Source: CAZTPH01 sp031552655
Lineage (GTDB): Bacteria > Pseudomonadota > Gammaproteobacteria > UBA9339
NCBI GenBank assembly: GCA_031552655.1
Contig: JAVBML010000055.1
Span: forward strand, 1 to 21,254
Direction of reading: 5' to 3'
DNA length: 21,254 nt
Both the position numbers and the translations under genes were made by a program. Positions 15,856 to 21,254 of the stretch are shown here, in pieces; the first letter of the stretch is position 1, and the number at the start of each line of letters is the position of its first letter. The notes below the pieces were generated by a model. It worked only from the letters and a program-made list of their open reading frames with translations, was not told where the DNA came from and did no database searches.

Positions 15856-16861
15856 GCCGGAGCAATTGGCCCATAGTCTATCCCAAAACACTTTTCCATT
15901 CTATCTCGTGGGTGGAGATGAACCTCTATTAGTTCAGGAAAGTTGCAATCTAATACGACAACATTGTTATAAACTTGGCTACCGAGAAAAAATAATTTTT
16001 CATCTGGAACCATCATTTGATTGGATAAATTTTTTTAATGTGGTAAGCAATCAATCGCTATTCGCCGATAAAACACTGATAGAACTTCGATTAAAAAACA
16101 AACTAAATGAAACGGGCAATAAAGCAATGCAACGCTATGCGGAACACCCCTCTGCCCACAGCGTCGTACTAATTGTTACAAATAAATTAGATGCGTCCCA
16201 GCAAAAGTCCACGTGGTACAAAAGTATCGACCGCCAAGGAATAATTGTCCAAATATGGCAACCCAATATATCTCAATTTCAGCAGTGGATCATACAAAAA
16301 TTGAAAATAGCAGGTTTAATAGTAACCAACGAAACTTTGCAATTTTTAGCAGATCATTGGGCGGGAAATTTATTGGCAGCATCCCAGGAAATTGATAAGT
16401 TATTAATACTCCATGGTCCCGGTGAAATAACCGGCAAACAAGTTGAATGGGCAATCATGGATAGCGCAAGATTCAATGTTGTAAATCTCATGGAAGCATG
16501 CATGGCGGGAAATTTAGACGCCATACACAGAATCTTAGATTACCTTAAAAAAGAACAAATGGAACCAAGTATCATACTTTGGCAAATTGCCAATGAACTA
16601 AGAACTATGATCAAAATAAAAATATCACTCATGGAGGGAACAAGCATGGAATCCGCCATGGCAGCTAACCACGTATTTTTTAACAAAAAGATCCCTCTAA
16701 AAAAAATTATTACTAAATTCAGCTTAGAATCATTGTTACACCTTCTGGGGCAAACAGCTAAAATTGAATTACTCATAAAAGGGGCTAACGATCACCATCT
16801 TCTTTGGCATGAATTAAAAAAAATCTATGGCAGCTTTTGTTTTCCAAATGCACTTCATTAG
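15845..16861 (+). CDS. holA: DNA polymerase III delta subunit
   Basis: A 338-residue clamp-loader delta subunit of normal length. The start MKVKPEQLAHSL, followed by FYLVGGDEPLLVQES, is the family's N-terminal signature; no Walker A is present, as expected for delta. NVVNLMEACMAGNLDAIHRILDYLKKEQMEPSIILWQIANELR matches the conserved third domain (described here by its key pattern, residues near 214-256). Delta opens the beta clamp during loading onto DNA. It overlaps lptE by 11 bases. In many relatives nadD follows holA; here a transposase relic follows instead. Confidence 0.93.
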   Translation: MKVKPEQLAHSLSQNTFPFYLVGGDEPLLVQESCNLIRQHCYKLGYREKIIFHLEPSFDWINFFNVVSNQSLFADKTLIELRLKNKLNETGNKAMQRYAEHPSAHSVVLIVTNKLDASQQKSTWYKSIDRQGIIVQIWQPNISQFQQWIIQKLKIAGLIVTNETLQFLADHWAGNLLAASQEIDKLLILHGPGEITGKQVEWAIMDSARFNVVNLMEACMAGNLDAIHRILDYLKKEQMEPSIILWQIANELRTMIKIKISLMEGTSMESAMAANHVFFNKKIPLKKIITKFSLESLLHLLGQTAKIELLIKGANDHHLLWHELKKIYGSFCFPNALH

Positions 16862-16913
16862 ATAATTACACCTCCACAACCTAATTAGCTTATGAAATTT
16901 CAGCTAGTTAATT

Positions 16914-17068
16914 TTTTCCAATCCCAAGCGCTTGTCCAAGCTCTATACTGAAAAAATAGCTATTACTGCAACCCATTTGCTTAATGAGGCTGTTTTATCA
17001 TGGTTTAATGAACAAGATACTCCAATGCTAAAAATTTTAACGGATCGTGGTACGGGAATATTGTTGTG
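16914..17068 (+). pseudogene. Relic of an IS481-type transposase (DDE catalytic core)
   Basis: The frame from about 16914 reads ...KLYTEKIAITATHLLNEAVL, then SWFNEQDTPMLKILTDRGT. This is the stretch before the second catalytic aspartate in IS481/rve transposases, where TDRGTEYCG is the usual motif. At 17053-17055 one extra G breaks the frame: read as given it ends GTGILL-stop, whereas removing one G gives GTEYCC. N- and C-terminal parts are missing and no inverted repeats are evident. It fills the gap between holA and the accessory genes and marks old insertion activity at this boundary. Confidence 0.72.
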
Positions 17069-17078
17069 ATAACTATAA

Positions 17079-18821
17079 CTATGGATAACGAGGTAAAGGT
17101 GGTGTATCGGTATCATCATCTTCTTCTTCCGGCAATAACGGCTTCGTTGAGCGCGGTGGTATTTCTTGCACTTGTTCTTGTACTTGTCTCTGATTTTTTG
17201 CCCAACGAGGTATAGGAGCTACCAGAATTGAAGACATGGTCACTGGTTGTTTTGTTGATGCTGCTGTTAATATTGACGCCGAATCTACTACTTTACTAAA
17301 TGTCGTATCTAGTGATCTTCGTATAGCAGCAGTGCTAAAATGATTTAAAAAAAATCTATTCATACTATCTATTATTTGATGTTGTGAGATTTTATTACTT
17401 TCACACATTGATATATGTTGGACTACTGATTTAGCAACGGCCTCCGGCACTCCAACATCATACCATTGTATAGCATGTTTAAAATCATCTTGTTCTAATT
17501 CTGAAGGGGTACAAAATCCTCTATTTGCATATAAAATTATTCCTTGTGCCAGTAGAGTAATCATCGCAGAGGCGTTATTTGCAAAACCTTTGATTTCATC
17601 ACAAGCAAAAGCATATTTACATTGATTAAATAGCAATTTCATTTGTTCTGGTTCGGCAAAAAAATACAACTCTATTGGCAAGTTACTAGATTGCTGACAT
17701 AAACCCCCACAAACTTGACGCGCGGACTCTGGATCTCTTTTCAACCGTTCTAATGCATCTGTTAGCTCTCCCTTAAATTTATTAAATGCTATTCTTAATA
17801 ACCTATTTTTTTCTTCTTCTACTTTTCCATCATATTCTTTTTTTAATTCTACATCAGATTTAGTTGAGCCTTTTTTAGGAGTTAATATTTTTTGGTATTT
17901 TTTAGCTATCTCGTCAATTTGCTCTTTAGAAACTTGAGGTACTGATAAACTAAACGACTTAGCTAATTGCTCTACACCATAGGTTTCCAACAATATAGGA
18001 GTCACGATTGCTGGAAGGCTAAGTTCTCCTGCAATAATTAATTTACTTCCAGGCATGCTCTTCTTTAATTGTTCCGCCAAAGCCACACTATACTCAAATC
18101 CCTTCCCGTACCTGATGGAACCAAACATTATTATATTTGGTGGTCTGGATAACAGCGCTTCCTTTTGTTCAGGAACTAAAATAGGAGGAAGCATTATGAT
18201 CGGCTGTGTAGACGAAGATAAAGGAGTAATAACTTGAGATAAGCCAGTTTTTAATGATATATCAAATTTACAATCTTTTATAGCTGCACTCCTATCCTGT
18301 TGATTAAAAAAAATAATATGATCAGCTATACTAAATCTTGCTTGAGATATTTCATTTAAAGTATTTCCCAATCTGACATTAAGCAAGTATTCATGGCAAG
18401 TCACCACTAATTTTATCCCCTGTGCTTTTAACAGCTCTAGATCTTCTATATTAAAAATCGTGCCATTATCCGGAGGACGCAATTGAAGATTCAAAATCTT
18501 TACGGTACCTAGAGAAACCTTGTCATCAACTATTTGCCTAGATAGATCAGTAACAATTTGTCTTCTAGCTTCATCTTCAGGCGAGGAATCAACACCCGTA
18601 CTACTTAAAGCATCAGTGGTTCTTCGGGATTTTGCCGAAAGTCTACTAGTGAAACTATCAACAAATGAAACATAGGTCTTAGAATCATCTACTAGTGGCT
18701 GTATATACGTTATCATCCCTGGGGGAAAAATAGAACTGATTCCCTGTACATAATCACTGTCTCCAGCGTTAGGACGATAGAATGGTGCAGTTACAACATA
18801 TACTTTCATTTCCCTTGGCAT
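17079..18821 (-). CDS. GT-B glycosyltransferase-like protein, candidate secreted effector
   Basis: A 580-residue protein that I cannot assign to a named family. The core resembles a two-domain GT-B fold: an N-terminal domain (about 5-215) starting VYVVTAPFYRPNAGDSDYV, and a second Rossmann-like domain with NIIMFGSIRYGKGFEYS (229-245) and KLIIAGE (260-266), the usual start of GT4-type C-terminal domains. A charged, probably coiled-coil insertion spans about 297-365. FANNASAMITLLAQGIILYANRG (413-435) resembles the donor-binding end of GT-B enzymes. The tail has LPEEEDDDTDTPPLPRYP (563-580): acidic and then proline-rich, like E-block signals of Dot/Icm effectors. No signal peptide or membrane segment is seen. 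AGGAG lies eight bases before the ATG. A host-directed glycosyltransferase is possible but inferred. Confidence 0.6.
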   Translation of the reverse strand: MPREMKVYVVTAPFYRPNAGDSDYVQGISSIFPPGMITYIQPLVDDSKTYVSFVDSFTSRLSAKSRRTTDALSSTGVDSSPEDEARRQIVTDLSRQIVDDKVSLGTVKILNLQLRPPDNGTIFNIEDLELLKAQGIKLVVTCHEYLLNVRLGNTLNEISQARFSIADHIIFFNQQDRSAAIKDCKFDISLKTGLSQVITPLSSSTQPIIMLPPILVPEQKEALLSRPPNIIMFGSIRYGKGFEYSVALAEQLKKSMPGSKLIIAGELSLPAIVTPILLETYGVEQLAKSFSLSVPQVSKEQIDEIAKKYQKILTPKKGSTKSDVELKKEYDGKVEEEKNRLLRIAFNKFKGELTDALERLKRDPESARQVCGGLCQQSSNLPIELYFFAEPEQMKLLFNQCKYAFACDEIKGFANNASAMITLLAQGIILYANRGFCTPSELEQDDFKHAIQWYDVGVPEAVAKSVVQHISMCESNKISQHQIIDSMNRFFLNHFSTAAIRRSLDTTFSKVVDSASILTAASTKQPVTMSSILVAPIPRWAKNQRQVQEQVQEIPPRSTKPLLPEEEDDDTDTPPLPRYP

Positions 18822-18877
18822 TATCCATACTCCTTTCCGCTAAACTCTTACTTTTATTAAAAATTCATATTGCTTCT

Positions 18878-19531
18878 TTAGTAACTGAAACTCAAATGTC
18901 TCAATGTTGGCATTAATGCCATTGGTTGCATAAAAGGAACGGTCAATGTTTGTTCAGCATCAGAAGTATTTACCGCTTCTGATACCACATTTGTAGTATT
19001 TTGCATTAGTATATTAGCAGATGCACCGCGACCATGAGTAACTAGATCTAGATAATGATGCAACCGCTTAGCTTCCTCGGTATACCCGTGGAAATCCAAA
19101 ATATTAAACACCGTTCTGCCACCACCATTAATAGCATTCACATCAGCACCGTGATCCACTAGCCATATAATAGCATCATATTGACCTAGCATAGCCGCAA
19201 CATGGGCTGGAGTATGATTGTAATCATCCAATTCCATAACATCAAAGTGATGTTCTTCCACCAGCCAATGCATGTTCTCAATCTGACCATAATAGGCCGC
19301 CCTATGTAAAAGAGTAGTTCCCTGATTGTAACTAATGTTAATATCTGCCCCCTCAGCCAGTAATTCATCAGCACTTTCCCTATGATCTCGATTCATAGAT
19401 AGCCATAGTTTGTAGTTTATATTTGCATCATCTCCTTGGGCAAAAGAACCTTGCTGTAACAAACACAGCAAGCTTAATACCACTAAATAAATAATAGAAT
19501 GATTACTCCTTTGTTCAGATAATACTAACAT
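18878..19531 (-). CDS. Exported ankyrin-repeat protein
   Basis: A 217-residue protein counted from the ATG at 19531, which has AGAGGG five bases upstream; an ATG at 19558 lacks a site. A Sec signal peptide covers residues 1-31 (core IIYLVVLSLLCLL, cleavage after SFA). Three to four ankyrin repeats follow between about 37 and 160: clear examples are TTLLHRAAYYGQIENMHWLVEE and TPAHVAAMLGQYDAIIWLVDHGADVNA. The last 50 residues are not repeat-like and end in SFSY. Ankyrin repeats bind proteins and are abundant in host-associated bacteria; with a signal peptide it would act in the periplasm or outside the cell. It lies 56 bases upstream of the glycosyltransferase-like gene on the same strand, so the two may share transcription. 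The partner is unknown. Confidence 0.85.
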   Translation of the reverse strand: MLVLSEQRSNHSIIYLVVLSLLCLLQQGSFAQGDDANINYKLWLSMNRDHRESADELLAEGADINISYNQGTTLLHRAAYYGQIENMHWLVEEHHFDVMELDDYNHTPAHVAAMLGQYDAIIWLVDHGADVNAINGGGRTVFNILDFHGYTEEAKRLHHYLDLVTHGRGASANILMQNTTNVVSEAVNTSDAEQTLTVPFMQPMALMPTLRHLSFSY

Positions 19532-19558
19532 GGGAACCCTCTTAAAGTTAACAACCAT

Positions 19559-19982
19559 AATAAACTTATATTTATATATAATACCAACTCATTATGTATT
19601 ACTACCTGTAGCTTAAGCTAACCTTAGCCAATCCAACAAAGATACCAAACTAACCATCAATAGTTTCACTCCATAAAAATTCCATTTTAGAATTGTTGAC
19701 CTCTATCCAAAACAATAAATGACATCAGATAATTTTAACCTGTGATATAATCACTGTCAATGTTAGATAAATCAAGTGATCTGCTTGCCTATATTTTGCT
19801 AATTATAGCCCAACTAGACTAACTTCTTGCTACGCAATTACTAGACTATTAGCTTATTAACTCAGGTTACTTAAACTACTCTTAATTCTTTACCCTCTCC
19901 CTTCAAATTATTATTACCATATCTTGGTATGATCGTGATTATATGCTAGAATATTTGTATAGTTTATTCATAGGAGAATTCA
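19559..19982. other. Gene-free region with promoter-like signals
   Basis: About 420 bases without a credible gene. It contains the perfect palindrome TAGCTTAAGCTA (19609-19620) and an extended -10 element, TGATATAAT (19743-19751), embedded in the dyad GTGAT-ATA-ATCAC, with no good -35 box at the right distance. The proximal promoter of the following gene is at 19924-19952. A transcript from the upstream element could be a small RNA or a long leader; nothing decides between these. Confidence 0.4.
19924..19952 (+). promoter_or_regulatory. Putative extended -10 sigma70 promoter
   Basis: TTGGTA (19924-19929), 17-base spacer and TAGAAT (19947-19952) preceded by TGC, giving an extended -10. It lies 31 bases upstream of the ATG at 19983, which has AGGAG at the right distance. 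Confidence 0.55.
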
Positions 19983-20471
19983 ATGATGGAAACCTCAGCA
20001 ACTGATATGCTTTTACCACCGGAATATACTGTAATAACAGAGAATCATGAGCTATCTTCGGAAATTCTTAAGATTTATTACAACCGCCATTGGCCATTTA
20101 TTCAGATAATTGACCGGGGATTTAGTTCCTATGATCAGCAGAAGGTTAGCACCAAGTTACCCCAGGGTTGGCAAATACACAACTATAGCAATAAAGCTCT
20201 AGCTGCCTCTGTTATTCATAACCACGAAGATCCATGCTTTAACCCCAATTTCAGCAGTGACTATACTCAGCACCAAGTAGCAACTGCGATTGCTAAGATG
20301 ATCATAGAATATACTTGGGAACTACCGGAAATTGTTAGCAGCACAAGTAGCATCGCTACCTTCGTTTGGTTGGAACTCAAAAAACATTCCCTGGAATTGC
20401 AAAACTATATCGCATCTCCTAGGGAACAACAGTTATTTTCAAAATCTCATCACCTGGCTCTCTCAATATGA
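19983..20471 (+). CDS. Hypothetical protein, 162 residues
   Basis: I do not recognise this protein. It starts MMETSATDMLLPPEYTVITE, is rich in His, Ser and Tyr, and has no signal peptide, membrane segment or known motif. A helical stretch with HQVATAIAKMIIEYTWELPEIV lies near residues 98-119. The expression signals are good: an extended -10 promoter and AGGAG six bases before the first of two adjacent ATG codons. A second forward frame overlaps its end and stays open to 20592, so the C-terminus may have been changed by a frameshift near 20420. It lies among insertion-sequence debris and may be lineage-specific. A secreted or host-interaction role is possible but unsupported. Confidence 0.6.
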   Translation: MMETSATDMLLPPEYTVITENHELSSEILKIYYNRHWPFIQIIDRGFSSYDQQKVSTKLPQGWQIHNYSNKALAASVIHNHEDPCFNPNFSSDYTQHQVATAIAKMIIEYTWELPEIVSSTSSIATFVWLELKKHSLELQNYIASPREQQLFSKSHHLALSI

Positions 20472-20711
20472 AATAGTATTACTTCAATTTTTTAACTACG
20501 ATGGCCAATCCGTAACCGCATTGTGTCTTGCAAAAACAACAATTTCGCTTATGTACAATGCGCTCTATCTTACAGCTCTCCTTGGCACTTAAAATCCACA
20601 TAGGACTCCGGAAATTCTTCACTGCTATGGTCACCGCATTCAGCAATTGGCGCTGGGATCTCGCTAGGCACAGAGGACATCGGAGAATCGCGTAGTCCAT
20701 AGATAGTGACG
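20472..20711. other. Patch of competing short frames, likely gene debris
   Basis: No single frame is convincing. On the minus strand, 20570-20728 is open for 52 codons with protein-like content (RDSPMSSVPSEIPAPIAECG, then an acidic stretch and FKCQGEL), overlapping the end of the Lys/Glu-rich ORF. Another minus frame (20479-20700) contains several CxxC pairs, and a plus frame continues from the preceding gene to 20592. Bases 20590-20720 look richer in G+C than the flanks. Decayed coding DNA or an unrecognised small gene are both possible. Confidence 0.35.
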
Positions 20712-21122
20712 CTATCCACCAGAGGAACCTAGTTTTAAACTACTGTTGTTTTCTACGATAGGTTCCGATACTGCGTTTTTCTTTTTCTGTTCTTCCTTTT
20801 CCTTCTTCATCTCTTTTTTTATCTCTTTTTTGGCTACTTTTAGTGTTCCCTTTATCAGAGCATCATCTATCTTTCCACCTTTTTCTAAGCGCTTTTGCAT
20901 TAGCTCGCCCGCTTTTTTATTTATCTTCGCTTGCTCCGCAACATCCGTAATTCCCATATCTTTTAATACCTTATCGAAGACCGATTTGAGCTTAGCATTA
21001 TCCACATCCTTGGCATTCACAATCATCTGCAATAATCCTGCATCTTCTAGATCTTGGATTTTTTTTAATTCCGATACTATTTCCTGCTTTTTATCCTCTT
21101 TCTTCGTCGCCACTGTCAACAC
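20712..21122 (-). CDS. Lys/Glu-rich hypothetical protein, 5' end cut by an IS element
   Basis: A 136-residue frame. The first three codons (GTG TTG ACA) lie in the terminal TGTTGACA of the adjoining insertion sequence; chromosomal sequence begins at 21113, where a GTG also lies in frame. The native gene probably started further upstream and lost its N-terminus, or now uses a new start. The protein is helical and highly charged: residues 5-95 are rich in Lys, Asp and Leu, then a KKEIKKEMKKEKEEQKKK tract, then a Ser/Gly tail. No domain is recognised; the charged tail is loosely similar to effector secretion signals. Expression is doubtful because no ribosome binding site or promoter is evident at the junction. 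Confidence 0.5.
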   Translation of the reverse strand: MLTVATKKEDKKQEIVSELKKIQDLEDAGLLQMIVNAKDVDNAKLKSVFDKVLKDMGITDVAEQAKINKKAGELMQKRLEKGGKIDDALIKGTLKVAKKEIKKEMKKEKEEQKKKNAVSEPIVENNSSLKLGSSGG

Positions 21123-21123
21123 T

Positions 21124-21175
21124 GGTCTAAAACTGACCCACTTATGTAAAAACCACCGGTCTAAAATTGACCCAC
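21124..21175 (+). repeat. Multiple terminal repeats of the IS21-like element
   Basis: GGTCTAAAACTGACCCAC at 21124-21141 is repeated as GGTCTAAAATTGACCCAC at 21158-21175, 34 bases on and differing at one base. Such tandem terminal repeats are transposase-binding sites in the IS21 family. Confidence 0.85.
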
Positions 21176-21190
21176 CTCCCCTAAAAAATA

Positions 21191-21253
21191 TTATCCCCTT
21201 GTTGTTTTAGAATTAACTAGCTCAGGAATAAAACCAGCCTTTCGCTTTTCTTT
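21191..21253 (-). CDS. istB: IstB-like ATPase, C-terminal end only
   Basis: A minus-strand frame open from the window edge to a TAA at 21191-21193, giving KEKRKAGFIPELVNSKTTRG. The KEKRKAG stretch resembles the extreme C-terminus of IstB helper ATPases (usually after a GDSYRL motif, which would lie beyond the edge). IstB assists IstA in target selection during transposition. Only 20 residues are available; the position 70 bases inside an IS21-type end supports the call. Confidence 0.55.
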   Translation of the reverse strand, partial: KEKRKAGFIPELVNSKTTRG

Positions 21254-21254
21254 T

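Larger units (their letters stand above)
21114..21254 (-). mobile_element. End of a second IS21-like element (partial)
   Basis: The element end starts TGTCAACACTGGTC at 21114 and runs off the right edge. Inside it are the two 18-base direct repeats typical of IS21-family termini and the last codons of an IstB-like gene reading towards the end. Its terminal bases differ from those of the left-edge element, so the two are different insertion sequences. Confidence 0.72.

Noticed and set aside
20479..20700. 73-codon minus-strand frame with CxxC pairs, possible small zinc-binding protein
   Set aside because: No ribosome binding site is evident and it competes with a more protein-like frame on the same strand; I treat the area as debris.
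1..21254. tRNA, rRNA genes or CRISPR arrays
   Set aside because: I saw no T-loop-like GGTTCGA segments in a cloverleaf context, no rRNA-like stretches and no regularly spaced repeats other than the IS termini.

Overview
The window is a compact, AT-rich bacterial segment that I read as gammaproteobacterial and probably host-associated. The order leuS-lptE-holA and the pair DUF2066 protein-hda are gammaproteobacterial arrangements, and IhfB and an extended L31 protein fit that assignment. An exported ankyrin-repeat protein, a large glycosyltransferase-like protein with an acidic C-terminal tail and a GadC-like amino acid permease suggest a Legionellales-type intracellular lifestyle. This placement is inference; no rRNA is present. 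A rubrerythrin and a complete trimeric NAD-linked [FeFe] hydrogenase indicate life at low oxygen, for example inside an anaerobic protist.

Layout. 1-141: one end of an IS21-like element reading leftwards out of the window. 161-2617 (minus): rubrerythrin, hda and a DUF2066 exported protein, transcribed DUF2066 to hda to rbr. 2618-2868: divergent promoter region with dyad symmetries. 2869-3183 (plus): ihfB. 3202-7447 (minus): hydrogenase operon in the order HndC-like (NuoF-like), HndD-like ([FeFe] catalytic subunit), HndA-like (NuoE-like), behind a good sigma70-type promoter at about 7494-7523. 7551-8921 (minus): rpmE-queA. 9117-11360 (plus): rpe, folD and a RimJ/L-type acetyltransferase. 11338-12726 (minus): APC permease. 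12845-16861 (plus): leuS-lptE-holA.

16862-21254 is accessory DNA: a frameshifted IS481-type transposase relic, the glycosyltransferase-like putative effector, the exported ankyrin protein, a long gene-free stretch with promoter signals, an unrecognised 162-residue protein, a scrambled patch with competing short frames, and a Lys/Glu-rich ORF whose start abuts the end of a second, different IS21-like element that runs off the right edge.

How the parts work together: HndA/HndC/HndD would oxidise NADH (possibly bifurcating with ferredoxin) and release H2, regenerating NAD+ for fermentation, while rubrerythrin removes peroxide that would harm the Fe-S clusters. The remaining conserved genes are housekeeping: replication control (hda, holA), nucleoid structure (ihfB), translation (leuS, rpmE, queA), outer-membrane LPS assembly (lptE), pentose phosphate (rpe) and one-carbon metabolism (folD). 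The hydrogenase maturation genes hydE, hydF and hydG are not in this window.
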